Origin: Molanna angustata
Taxonomy: Eukaryota > Arthropoda > Insecta > Trichoptera > Molannidae
DNA: 64,000 nt
NCBI GenBank assembly: GCA_963576475.1
Contig: OY754979.1
Span: 31,103,578-31,167,577 of the forward strand
Direction of reading: 5' to 3'
Positions 53,690-63,890 of this stretch are shown piece after piece; position 1 is the first letter of the stretch, and each line of letters starts with the position of its first letter. The notes beneath the pieces are model-generated. The model did no database searches. It was given only the letters and a program-made list of their open reading frames with translations, and had not been told where the DNA came from. Made by a program: the position numbers and the translations under genes.

Positions 53690-54150
53690 TTCTTCGATGG
53701 CGCTACAGCCCAAATCGAGCCTTGGCCTCCGTTAACTTTCGCCTCCATCCAATCCTGTCCTCTGCTGCCACTTTCCAGCTCCTCTCTTGGAGAAGCTGAG
53801 CCGCATCCTTTTTGACCTCATCTTCCCACCGCAGCCTTGGTCTTCCTACCCTTCTTCTCCCACCTGGGTGTCCAGTCATGATTCGTTTCGGCACCCATGA
53901 GGTTGGCATTCGTTGTACATGTCCAGCCCATCTCAGCCTAAGTAATTTCATGTGCGTTGAGATACTTGGGGTCTGGTATATGTTGTACAACTCATCGTTG
54001 CGTCTAATGCGCCATTCATCGCCATCCTTCACGGGGCCGCATATTCTACGCAGTACCTTTCTTTCAAAGGTGTCCAGCGTTTCAGACATCTTCGCCGTTA
54101 TGGTCAATGTCTCGCATCCATATGCCAACACTGTTCTGACTAGCATACCA
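53690..54150 (-). CDS. RTc reverse transcriptase C-terminus, 5'-truncated
   Basis: A 147-residue open frame (54146-53703) reads LVRTVLAYGCETLTITAKMS, TLDTFERKVLRRICGPVKDG, DEWRIRRNDELYNIYQ, HMKLLRLRWAGHVQRMP, GHPGGRRRVGRPRLRWEDEV and EDRIGWRRKLTEAKARFGL. YGCET, ERKxLRRIxGP, RWAGHVxRM and GRPRxRW are standard landmarks of RTE-like RT C-termini. GGCGCCATCG... and an (AGA)n tail follow at 53685-53700. No upstream catalytic domain. Confidence 0.85.
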
Positions 54151-54151
54151 T

Positions 54152-54335
54152 AGCATAGTGGTACCTAAATAGTTTGGTTTCTGTGTTGATGTCCTGGGTT
54201 CGATTCCCATTATGGAAGAAATTTGACTAAATATCTTGCTTCTCTGTACCGGAGACGCTGTTTAAATGGAAGAAATTGCCATTTGGCAACAAACTCGCCA
54301 ATTGCACGGAGTGTAGGGATAAATAAATAAATACA
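54152..54335 (+). mobile_element. SINE-A copy 5, diverged
   Basis: GTTTGGTTTCTGTGTTGATG, B box GGGTTCGATTCCC, CTTCTCTGTACCGGAGACGC, TTGCCATTTGGCAACAAACT and a (AAAT)n tail. Confidence 0.8.
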
Positions 54336-54349
54336 TGGTACCTACCATG

Positions 54350-54597
54350 CATGCAAATCCTACAATGAGGGGTAACCTGCGACAGGTGTGTGGGTGTGCA
54401 TTACCTTATAAATGGAAGCACGACACATGCGTGTATGCTCTCAGCCTAGTCTTGTCTCACCTAAAAGGGTGCTACATTCAGAATGGGTGGTGAATATTGT
54501 TGCTGAATTTTTAATCTCCCGGCTTTGTACGGGACACTCGAAAATGATGATGGTAGAAATGAATGGAAGCACTATTTCAAGGCGGTGCCTCTCAGTA
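54350..54597 (-). mobile_element. Family H copy
   Basis: CAATGAGGGGTAACCTGCGA, GGTGTGCATTACCTTATAAA, AGCACGACACATGCGTGTAT, CATTCAGAATGGGTGGTGAA, CTCCCGGCTTTGTACGGGAC, then AGGCGGTGCCTCTCAG. Nearly full length but older than the 41.9-kb copy. Confidence 0.8.
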
Positions 54598-54754
54598 AAT
54601 ATACATTTTTTACTCAATTTCTCATGATATTATAGTTTCTATGTTATATTATTCTTATTTCTCCAAGATTTAATTGTATTTTTTATTAAACACATCTTCT
54701 CTGCTAACAAAGCTTTAAACAAATCGTGATAAAATTAATAATTTTCAAATATGG

Positions 54755-55015
54755 TTATCTGTGTGTATACAAACATCGCTGCGTCTCTCTCGCACTCGCC
54801 TCCATCATGGAGTTTTCCGTGTTGCTGTCTCACTCACGAAATCAGTTTCGTTTTCATGCGCACGTGGTCGTTCGGCCGTCTCGCTCTGACGCGCTCCTCG
54901 CGTGTATGTCTGTCCCTCTCGCACATCGACCGACTCTCACTAGATTGACACACTTTCGAATCCCGATGGGCGCCGACGGACAATTCTGGAACGCTCGTTA
55001 AATTGTGGCTCAAAG
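54755..55015 (+). other. CpG-rich island in AT-rich DNA, unknown
   Basis: Dense in CG dinucleotides (CTCTCGCACTCGCCTCC, GTCGTTCGGCCGTCTCGCTC, GACGCGCTCCTCGCGTGT). Two frames stay open (54726-55001 and 54751-54948) but have no known similarity. It could be a promoter-like region or an element fragment. Confidence 0.35.
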
Positions 55016-55284
55016 TAAAAAGGAAACGTTGTAGTTATTAACGAATAAATTAAGATGGGTGATAGCAGAGCGGTTAGCGCGCTGGTTTAGTCATATAATA
55101 CCTGTACTTCGTGATTATATCGCATCCTTCAAAGTCCATCATCATTTACTATTTATTTATTTAGCTTACAATGACTTAATTAATATTATGTAACTAGTCT
55201 ACCACCTCGGAACAGGCCTGGCCTAGTGAGGTGGTCCAAACCAAACAAATTTATTTGTTATGTTACTTATATAAAATGTAAAAA

Positions 55285-55395
55285 AAAAATACTGGGCCAA
55301 AAAGCTTTCTCGGGATTTTCCTTTCAAATATCAAGAGGCTGTTTTCGTCTATTTTTGTTAAGACCCAGCATTCATCTCCATACACTACGACGGTG
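55285..55395 (-). pseudogene. RTE-like RT fragment next to the foldback element
   Basis: The minus strand reads VTVVVYGDECWVLTKIDENS and LLIFERKIPRKLFGPVF, the YGSETWxLT..D...L..FERKxLRKIFGPV block. It is cut exactly where the foldback arm starts (about 55395). Confidence 0.7.
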
Positions 55396-56210
55396 ACAGA
55401 AAAATTATTCGAATGCTCAATTTTACGAAAATCAATTTTACGAATGGCAATTATTCGAATCACATTTTTTCGAAAAACAATTTTCCGAACACACAATTTA
55501 TTATCAGAAATTACAATCATTCGAATTTTGATAAAGTCATGTTGGTTGTATTGTGAGAGGAATAAACCATCGATTTTTATTATAATATACTAGATGTCGT
55601 AGTTAGCAAATTTTGTATGAATCGAAGTGAGGCATTTTTCCGGGGGATTTTTGACGTTTTAGTACAACGTTTTTCTACAGAGAATAACGACTTATGTGAA
55701 TTGTTTTCGGATTTATTTGTCGTAAAAAACAATTTGTTAATTTAGATTTAGAGAAAAGTTATTTAGGATGTGTTGTAATGTAAGGAAAACTGAAATATGT
55801 TGCCAACTAAAACGTCAAACGCGCGATATTCCATGACTCACTCTTTGCACAGAGTACTACATCTACATAGTATATTATGTACAATAAAAATCTATGGAAT
55901 AAACAACATGGCGACGCACCGCGCTGTCAAACATCAGTTATTCAAAATGTGCAAACATACGTACCCAACAATAATACAACAAGTAATAATAGTCTTCATC
56001 GAATATATTTTACTGGCAACAAATATGTCAAAGGAGGCAACATAATGACACAAAAATATATTAAATTCGGTCAATTGGTCTTCCAACAAATGTTTGTTCG
56101 AATAATTTGCTTTCGGACAATTGTCATTCTGATAACTGATTTTCGAAAAATTGTTATTCGTACAATTGCGCATTCGAACAATTGTGTTTCGAAGAATTTT
56201 CACTACGACA
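55385..56210. mobile_element. Foldback element with 15-bp terminal subrepeats
   Basis: The left end (55395-55525) and right end (56083-56205, reverse complement) are arrays of 15-bp units of the form AATTNTNCGAANNNC. Further in, ATAATATACTA..GATGT..GTAGT and GACGTTTTAGT (left 55580-55670) recur inverted (right 55800-55885). So the whole 826 bp is one large imperfect inverted repeat with a short loop near 55700-55795. The multiple-of-three unit keeps frames open on both arms (55263-55520 minus, 55877-56236 plus), and these are not genes. The architecture is like Foldback (FB) elements of Drosophila. Confidence 0.75.
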
Positions 56211-56545
56211 GGTTTGAGAAGAGTTTTATAAATTAGGATTTTTGTTTTCCTTGTTAGTATTTTGGACCCGATGTCCTTGTTAGTATTTAGATCATAATAG
56301 CACCTATTGCCAGTAGCCAGTCTTGCCTTAATTTCGGTGCTGCAATTATTTTCGTGAGTTACGAAAGCGACTAGATACCAAATAAAAATGTAAATAATAC
56401 ACTAATTACATAATTTCTTAATTTTACGCTTCGTATAAGGTAGCATTTATGTTGCGAAGTGGAGTTTTTCATAGTAAAAATAAGTTAATAAAATAAGCAT
56501 CAAAGTACCCTACAACTAGATATTTTCCATAACTCGCCTTACCAA
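56211..56545. other. Interval with no recognised element
   Basis: CGATGTCCTTGTTAGTATTT is duplicated in part (TTTTCCTTGTTAGTATTT, 56246 and 56273). Otherwise nothing. Confidence 0.35.
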
Positions 56546-56755
56546 TATAAAAACTTAACCCTGTGGGCAAGAGACCCCTGGGAAGACCAAGGCAGCGATT
56601 GATGGACAATGTTACCCGAGATCTGAACGTGCTGAATACTTGTGATGACTGGGAGTCCACTGCAGCTGACAGGAAGGCTTGGAAAGCTATTGTCCAGAAG
56701 GCTAAAGCTCTACCGGAGTTGTATGGCCATCGGAAGTAAGTAGTAAGTAATTAAT
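56546..56755 (+). pseudogene. Non-LTR RT C-terminal fragment
   Basis: The plus strand reads NPVGKRPLGRPRQRLMDNV and TRDLNVLNTCDDWESTAADR, then KAWKAIVQKAKALPELYGHR and a stop, followed by a TAAGTAGTAAGTAA tail. GKRPxGRPRxRWxDNV..DL...DW...AxDRxxW is a common RT terminus. Open but very short. Confidence 0.75.
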
Positions 56756-57250
56756 TAATATTAATACCCCTTTTGACTTGTAGCCTCTCTGATATTCCAT
56801 CTTTGTCCGTCGCGGATCGCCAGTGTCGACTTTCTTGCTCCGCCGAATCCATTGTTATGAAATTTAACAACAAAATTTTATTTTTGTACCAAAATCTCGG
56901 TTTTGTAACCAAATTACGTCTTGTGTGTACTTTTTTTTTCGTGAACAAAAGTATAATATATAATGCCTACCTTAATTAAACGCATAATTGTCTTGACGCG
57001 ATATCGCGTCGTGTGACGTAACCAACAATCGCCTATAGAAGAATGGGAAATAATTTTATTTGCTAAAATGTAACACTTCCTGGGTTGTAACAATAAAATT
57101 ATAATAATCATTGTAACTATTTTGGATTTGTGACGAAATTCGGATCGCTTTCATCAAAGCTACACTTTGAAGCGATTTGAATTAATTAGTTGTTGGTTTT
57201 ATAAGTTCAACAAAGATGGCTTATCAATTTTAAGTTTCGAAATTATTAGA
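56756..57250. other. Interval with no recognised element
   Basis: AT-rich; short frames only. Confidence 0.4.
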
Positions 57251-58300
57251 TGTGTTTTTTATATCAATTTTTCGACGGGTATTTTAACTCACAGTGCATA
57301 ATATGAGTTTTTACTCTCCACACTATGGAATAGTGGAGAATCATGATTTCACAATTTTTAAGAGTATTTTTTTTTACATCAATTTCTCAACGAGTATCAT
57401 ATAGAGAGTGCACACTGTGAGTTTCGTCGTGATGTGTTTGTATGTATGGCGTACGCCCCGTACGGATTATCCTTTTTGTGTCCTCTCTACAGCCCAAACT
57501 ATAAGTCCGATTGACTTCATATTAATATCATTAGATTAGTTTTCCAAAGATATCCCTTAATTTCTTCTCTATGATTTCATCTGTCCACATTTTCAAAATG
57601 CTCTCACGGTCTGGAAAATCGAGGTATTTTTATGCTGTTTGAAATTTTGATACAATCAAAATACACTCATAAAATATGCTTTCAAGTATTGTCAAAATTA
57701 AAAAAAAAAATCTATGGTCTGCCATGTCAATGTGAAATAAATTTCATATTTGTATGAAACATGTATGTATATAACAGAAGTAAAATAGCTTCTGTATGGG
57801 AAAATTGAGTGATCAACTTTATATTGATATTGCATGTGTCTCTATTTTTTTACTCTCCATTTCTATCTTCCTCAAGGGGTAGGCAGTGAGAAATGAACAC
57901 CCCATTCTTCTATCTTGACACATACATCGCCTCATCAACATTGATACACTGTCTCATACGTGCTCATCTTGCTATTAATGCAATTTTACTTAAAATTTCT
58001 CAACAGGTATCATGTAGAAAGTGCATACTATATGTTTCGTGACAATTTTTGTGTGTATGGTGTTATGGCCCTACAGTGTATTGTGAAAATTTTGTCCTCT
58101 GGGAAACTTATATTTGTTCATAAATCTAATAGAAATGTACTTCATAAAAATGCATTTAGAGATTGTCAAACTTTCAAGAAGAAAAAACGGAACACTTACT
58201 ATAGTGTAGAGAGTTTAGTGTTGGCTACAACCTACTCGTTTTGTGTTGTGTTTGTATGTATGGAGAAAAACGTATCGCATAGGTACTATAACGTAGGTAT
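57251..58300 (+). mobile_element. Family G, long diverged copy (with an RTb stub)
   Basis: Blocks shared with the minus copy at 61980-62335: ATTTCATCTGTCCACATTTT / CAAAATGCT, then CTAATAGAAATGTACTTC, GATTGTCAA and GAGAGTTTAGTGTTGGCTAC. 57880-57965 is a minus-strand RTb 3' stub inside it. A frame at 57960-58307 reads KSNRNVLHKNAFRDCQTF and YYSVESLVLATTYSF, nearly the same as ESNRNVLRKNTFRDCQ and YYVVESLVLATIQSF at 62118-62324 (minus). Confidence 0.6.
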
Positions 58301-58305
58301 TCTAT

Positions 58306-58355
58306 AATGTGATATCCTATAACGTATTCGATGATAAGTTATAGGATATCACATT
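58306..58355. repeat. Perfect 18-bp-arm inverted repeat
   Basis: AATGTGATATCCTATAAC at 58306-58323 and GTTATAGGATATCACATT at 58338-58355. The right arm is the first unit of the 29-bp array. Confidence 0.9.
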
Positions 58356-58712
58356 TTTTTTGTGACAATTTAGAGAATATCACATTTTTTGTGACAATTT
58401 ATAGAATATCACATTTTTTGTGACAATTTATAGAATATCACATTTTTTGTGACAATTTATAGAATATCACATTTATTGTGGCAAATTATTGGAAATCACA
58501 TTTTTTTTTGATAAGTTATAGGAAACCACAATTTTTCGTGACAATTTATAGTACTTATATCACATTTTTTTGACAAGTTATAGGATGTAACATTTTTTGT
58601 GACAAGTTATTGGATATCACATTTCGTATGATGGGTTATAGGAAATCACAATTTTTTGTGACGATTTATAGTATTGATATATATTTTTTGTGACAAGTCA
58701 TAATATCGCAAT
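58338..58712 (+). repeat. 29-bp tandem array, about 12-13 units
   Basis: GTGACAATTTATAGAATATC and ACATTTTTT recur every 29 bp (58391, 58420, 58449 and on), degenerating towards 58712. Confidence 0.9.
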
Positions 58713-60254
58713 TCACTCATATTAGACCCCATAAAACTAAACCATAGTTATTCTCAATTTCACTAAAATGTCCTAAGCTTTTTTTTTTTTTTTTTAACAT
58801 GTCTACGTAGGGGACGCCAGCTATTAGGATTTGGGTCCATTTTACTCTTCCGGAGAAGCGCACTACGTAGCGTTGGGAGGGTAACACAAAGTAAGCTGTC
58901 TTATACGTAGGAATTACTTAGGTTTAGTTTGTCCAAGCTTAATTTTGGTATGACTCGCCATAAAAAAAATTGTGACACATTTGACACCCGTCGATATTTT
59001 TCATATTTATTATTATTTTTATTTTATTTCATTGGTTTTCCAACAGTTTACAATATGAATTTACATAGGTATAATTATATTAACAGGTTACAAACCTTTT
59101 AAAGGTTCTTTTAAATAGTTTAAACTAAGTACGTAAATTATTTAACAATTGCAAAAATATTTTTTTTAACACAGTTATATTAATTTTAGGTATATTTATA
59201 ATATTTTTAACACAGGTATTATTTTTGATAACATATTATTGAATTAAAGCATACCAAAGTCAAGCGTGGATAATATGTAGTATTTTCGATTGTATCTATT
59301 TGCTTTTTCTGTATATTCAAAATACATATTGATTTATCTATGGCTGACACATTTTACGTACAAAATCAGAAAAAAAACTTTCTGACGTTAAGCATGATAT
59401 TATTATATCACTTTAAGAAAATCGAAACCTGCTGGTGCAATCATCTCGAGAGAGATATTTCGCGAACCACTCAGGCTAAATATAGTTAACCACTCAGGCT
59501 GGTTCAGGGTGGATAAGTAAGGGGGTAACACTGCTCATTTTGTGGTATCACAAAGGACCAATTGGCCTAAGTGTGTTCTGATTTAGAACTGCCACCCGCA
59601 AAAAAATATATACATAATTAAGTACGTATGTTTTTGTTTCCTAATTTAAATATTTTTCAGTTTTAACCGCAACAAATTTAAATATCAATCTTAGTTTCAA
59701 ACGAAACCATTTTTTCCACAAAATGCTTTTAATTTTTTTCTTCTACACTCATTGAATATATTTTTGACTGTCTTTACTTTTTACTACAGACATTGTTTGA
59801 CTTTTTATTAATAAATAAATATTCAAAATTTCTCCTTCATTTAAGGTTTGTGTTTTGAATCAAACCATTTATGAGAAAAATCGTACAAGAAAATTGAAGT
59901 AATTTTACTCAATTTCCCTCGGTACGTCTATCAGGAGTACATAAGAGCAAGGCGGTACTGCTCGGAACGGAAAATGGTTACGCAACTAACCACAATTCTA
60001 TTGAGAGTAGGTACCGAGTACTGGCTAATGATCATATCGTGAAGTGGTGGTGTGGAAAGTGTGTTAGTGGCGGCCAGCCAGCGACGTTCTACTTCACTTC
60101 TTTATTACTATTTTGCAGCGGAGAGAAAAGCCAGTTTCCTGCGGTCCGTGTCGCCAATGCGAAGGTAGTAGCATTATTGCATACTCCGACATAACAAAGG
60201 TAGTAGCATTATTGCATACTCTGACATAATTATTATCATTATTCATATCTCGTT
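58713..60254. other. Interval with poly(T)-headed segment and exon-like signals
   Basis: 58779-58797 is a run of Ts followed by a moderately GC segment to 58925 (GTCTACGTAGGGGACGCCAG), which could be a minus-strand poly(A) retroposon. 59030-59110 resembles another minus-strand 3' end. 60163-60195 and 60199-60230 are direct repeats of AAGGTAGTAGCATTATTGCA. At 60118-60163 a 46-bp segment is bounded by TTTTGCAG and GAAG/GTAGTA, splice-like in appearance. Confidence 0.35.
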
Positions 60255-61120
60255 CGATGTTTGTTACCCAACGTAGGTCGCCTAAACTGAAATCCTTAAT
60301 AACAACCCCATATCATATTACTTTCCTGGTAACACAGAACAACCATTCACAGAAGCAATAATATTTGATGTTAGTTACAAAACATAGGTTACAACTGGAA
60401 TCCCTAATAACAACCCCATATCATGCTCTCCTGGTAATACAGAAGAACCATTCAAAGTAGCGAAAATATTCGATGTTAGTAAGTTACACAGCGTAGGTCA
60501 TCTACAGCTGGAATCCCTAATTATATTCTCCTGGTAATACAGAACAACCATTCACAGAAGCAATAATATTCGATTTTAGTTTCACAACATCGCATCAAAC
60601 TGGATACCTAATAACAACCACATGTCATACTCTCCTGGTAATACAGAACAACCATTCAAAGTAGCGATATTATTCGATGTTAGTAAGTTACACGACGTAG
60701 GATGTCTACAACTGGAATCCCTAATCATATTCTCCTGGTAATACAGAACAACCATTCACCGAAGCAATAATATTCGAAGTTAGTTTCACAACATCGCCTA
60801 CAACTGGAATCCCTAATAACAACCCCATATATCATACTCTCCTGGTAATACAGAACAACCATTCAATGTAGCGATATTATTCGATGTTAGTAAATTACTC
60901 AACGTAGGTCGTCTACAACTGGAATCCCTAATCATATTCTCCTGGTAATACAAAACAATCATTCACAGAAGCAATAATATTCGATGTTAGTTTCACAACA
61001 TCGTCTACAACTGGAATCCCTAATAACAACCCCATGTCATACTCTCCTGGTAATACAGAACAACCATTCAAAGTAGCAATAATATTCCACAACGTAGGTC
61101 GTCTACAACTAGAGTCCCTA
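60255..61120. repeat. Dimeric tandem array, about 205 bp (100 + 105 bp)
   Basis: CTCCTGGTAATACAGAACAA recurs at 60428, 60528, 60632, 60732, 60838, 60939 and 61044, with alternating steps of about 100 and 105 bp. Two monomer types alternate (CACAGAAGCAATAATATTCG versus AAAGTAGCGATATTATTCG), giving a true two-monomer higher-order repeat of about four dimers. The minus strand of each unit reads like GCSVLPGEYD, parallel to GCSELSGENE in the adjoining frame at 61118-61354. Confidence 0.9.
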
Positions 61121-61360
61121 ATAAACAACTCTTTCTATTTCATTTTCCCCTGATAGCTCAGAACAACCTAACAATGTAACATAATATTCTTTGGATGGCC
61201 TACCATAACGTCTGTTCCCATCAGAGTGATATCGCAAAGAACTATTACCACTTTGGTGGTGGGCGTCTGATGTGTGCGTTCTCTTGAGTTCCTCGACATT
61301 TAGCTGTTGAACATTAAGCAGCATAAAAAGTCGCTTTCGCTTTTCCAATATCAATCTGGT
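61118..61360 (-). other. Unassigned 78-codon frame, possible exon or element end
   Basis: Minus frame 61354-61118: EKRKRLFMLLNVQQLNVEEL, then SLRYHSDGNRRYGRPSKEYY and VTLLGCSELSGENEI. It is preceded (plus 61355-61375) by a polypyrimidine-AG-like stretch on the minus strand. Its last 20 codons look ancestral to the monomer of the array. YGRPSKEYY could be a transposase or RT-tail trait; I cannot assign it. Confidence 0.3.
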
Positions 61361-61564
61361 ATAATAAAAAAAATGTCAAATCATAAACATATTCTAAGTA
61401 TTTATTGGTTGGTTTTCTAAATTTGAACGCTCTAAGTATATTTTCACTTTTCCGTTTCAAAGTTCAAAAATAAAAAAAAACTGTTTAATCATCGTGTCTG
61501 CCCACATGTGAATACTTTCAGACCGATAAAAAAACATAAGGTTTCACAAAAAAAACTTTTCTTT

Positions 61565-61690
61565 CCACAAAGAGAACTGAACGCCATAATATTCCATCTT
61601 AATACGCGTTCCTCGTCTCATCAACTTTCATGCATCGCCTCATGAATGTTCGTTTGCTGTTCAAAATTCTTAGATTTTCTTCGGGAATTC
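61565..61690 (-). mobile_element. RTb 3' region, decayed
   Basis: AAAGAGAACTGAACGCCATA, CATCTTAATACGCGTTCCTC and TTCATGCATCGCCTCATGAA match the RTb C-terminus in reverse. The tail is lost. Confidence 0.6.
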
Positions 61691-61754
61691 TTCATTTATT
61701 ATTCCAAAACGGCCATATACCTACCTATAAGTCCAAACTATAGTTTATAAATTT

Positions 61755-61912
61755 AGTTATAGACCGTCATGGTACAGCTGGTAAGTCGTTTGACTTCTGG
61801 AAATTTATTTAAATTCATTTCTCATGCAAATATTGCTTCTCTGAGCTAGAAGAAATTGTCATTTGACAAAAAACTCGACACGTGCGCAGGGTGCAAGTGT
61901 GTATTATTATTA
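61755..61912 (+). mobile_element. SINE-A copy 6, decayed with deleted B box
   Basis: GACCGTCATGGTACAGCTGG, TAAGTCGTTTGACTTCTGG joins directly to AAATTTATTTAAATTCATTT, so the B-box region is deleted. The body and GCGCAGGGTGCAAG remain. Confidence 0.75.
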
Positions 61913-61979
61913 TAAGTGCCTTTATAGGTATGTGTAAAAAACGAGAATGCATGAAAATTATGATATAATTCATTTTCTA

Positions 61980-62335
61980 CAGACAATGCATCATTTCTTA
62001 TTACATAATTATGATTTCATCTCTCAAAACGTTCAAAATGCTGTCTTGATTTAGACAATTGAGATATTTGTTCGTTTTTTAAGTAGACACATTTGAAATG
62101 AGATTTATCAAAATGTATCAATGGACTGTCAACATTTGAAGAAACGACTGGATTGTGGCCAGCACTAAACTCTCCACTACATAGTAAGTGTACATTTTTT
62201 TCATTTTGATTGGTTGACAATCCCTAAATGTATTTTTACGAAGTACATTTCTATTAGATTCATAATCAAACATAAAAAAGACAGAACGTGCGATTATTTC
62301 GAATGTTTTAACAGATGAAATCATAGAGAAGAAAT
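61980..62335 (-). mobile_element. Family G copy, minus strand
   Basis: Shares GAATCTAATAGAAATGTACT, CATTTAGGGATTGTCAA and GAGAGTTTAGTGCTGGCCAC with 58100-58240 (reverse complement here). Confidence 0.7.
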
Positions 62336-62399
62336 AGACGTTTACATATCTATGGAAAATTAATCAACTCAAAGTTAATTCAATCTGTACGTATGGCTA

Positions 62400-62822
62400 T
62401 TTGTTATTTGGCTGTGAGACTGGATGTTGTAGGTTAACACCATGAACAGGTTGGAAACTTTTGAACTTTTGAGATGCGGTTGTATCTCTGAATTCTCAAA
62501 ATATCTTGGACAGATCTGGTTATAAACTCAGAAGTCTTAAGTCGAGCCAGGACAATCAGGCAACTCCTGTTTACAATAAAGGCCAGCAAGATCGTATATC
62601 CGGGTCACATAATAAGGGGAAAAAATACCACTTGCTTCAATCAATACTGGAGGGCAAGATCTGGAAGGAGACATATTATTATGTCTTGGCTGTGCAATAT
62701 CAGGGAAGGGACGGGTTTCAGAACTGTGGAGCAAATATTCCGGACAGCACTGCAGGGCTACTCATGAAATTGATTACAGTAAAATTAAGATCAGCTTCAG
62801 ACTTTAGCAATCTTTGGGGTTA
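62400..62822 (+). pseudogene. Non-LTR RT C-terminal pseudogene
   Basis: Remnants in order: GCETG..TMNRLETFELLRCGC, ISEFSKYLGQIW, then in frame 62506-62823 RISGSHNKGKKYHLLQSILE, GKIWKETY and TAGLLMKLITVKLRSASDFS, ending NLWG and a stop. The LLQxIxxGKI box is diagnostic of the RT end after GHIxR. Frameshifts break the GRR..SWLxN segment. Confidence 0.7.
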
Positions 62823-62844
62823 AATTAATTGAATAATAGTATTG

Positions 62845-62942
62845 TTGTCGAGGCGATGAATGTATGTCAAGATAGAAGTAAGTGGCGTTCGGTTCTCTCT
62901 GCCTACCCCGTAAGGGACATGGCGTGATGGTATGTATGTACA
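62845..62942 (+). mobile_element. RTb 3' stub
   Basis: GTCGAGGCGATGAATGTATG, TGGCGTTCGGTTCTCTCTGC, CTACCCCGTAAGGGACATGG, CGTGATGG and a (TATG)n tail. Confidence 0.8.
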
Positions 62943-63424
62943 ATTAATGACCATTTCATACTAAACGTTGATTTTAGAACATTTTCATGATTAAATGTAG
63001 AGAAAGATTAAAATTGGATTATAATCGAGTACTGATTTATATATTTTTATGATTACCTAAGGCAAGCTAAGAACTTATTAAGAATGTGTCATGAGTAGCC
63101 CCCAGGACTCACCAGACTGATCACCAACGTCAGGGATCCAGACAGGGCACCATAAGAAGAAGATACGTATGAAGTCGATTGAATTAGTTTGAGTTTTACA
63201 GAGGACACATATTTTCAAAACACGCCATAAAAACAAAAATATCATCACAAAACTTAACATGATACCATTGATACCTATTGGAAAATTGAAGTAAAAAAAT
63301 CCTTTAACAATATTAGTCGAGCATGTATGAGACAATACATGAATGTTGATGAGCTAGAGTATAAAATGGTTGCGCAGACCAATAATATGTCACGAACCAC
63401 TTTTAACATAGTTAACAAAGTTTC
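62943..63424. other. Interval with an RT 3' tail trace
   Basis: CAACGTCAGGGATCCAGACA and GGGCACCATAAGAAGAAG (63125-63165) resemble the RTd stub at 8521-8560. GTCGAGCATGTATGAGACAA at 63316 resembles RTb coding. Otherwise AT-rich. Confidence 0.4.
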
Positions 63425-63664
63425 TGGCAGGCACCGTCTTAGAATAGTGTTTCCACTAGCGTTTTCGGGTGTCCCGTAAGAGCCGGATTATCGAAAATAC
63501 AACAGGCAACAATAACACCTCACTATCCAATCTGATTGTTGCCTTTTTAGGTGAGACGAGACTAGTGTGTGGGCATATACACATGTGCCGTGCTTCCATT
63601 TATAAGATAATGCACCATCGCACACCTGTCGCTGATTACCCCACATTGTAGGATATGTCGTGAT
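63425..63664 (+). mobile_element. Family H copy, plus strand
   Basis: GGCAGGCACCGTCTTAGAAT, GTGTCCCGTAAGAGCCGGAT, GCAACAATAACACCTCACTA, GCACACCTGTCGCTGATTAC and ATATGTCGTGAT. It lacks the (GAAT)n tail because it abuts family G. Confidence 0.85.
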
Positions 63665-63890
63665 ATTGTAAACGAGTGGGTTGTGGCCAACGCTAAACTC
63701 CTCAATAATAAGTCATTCTATAAAGTATTCAAATTTTGCATAGAAAACATTCAGCATATTCATGAAATGAGTTTGTTAAATTATATTTTATTTAAATATT
63801 TTATTACGAAAACTTGATAACTCTTCAATGCCATTTTATGAAAGTGATGTGCCTTTTTACCAATTTGTAAATAAAAATTTCAAATTTGAA
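63664..63890 (+). mobile_element. Family G copy, uninterrupted reference site
   Basis: GTAAACGAGTGGGTTGTGGC to AAGTGATGTGCCTTTTTACC, aligned with 27715-28100 but without the 160-bp insert. Confidence 0.8.

Noticed and set aside
55263..56236. Two small arginine/isoleucine-rich genes (KIVFRKNVIRIIAIRKIDFR-like)
   Set aside because: They are translations of 15-bp subrepeats in the foldback arms.
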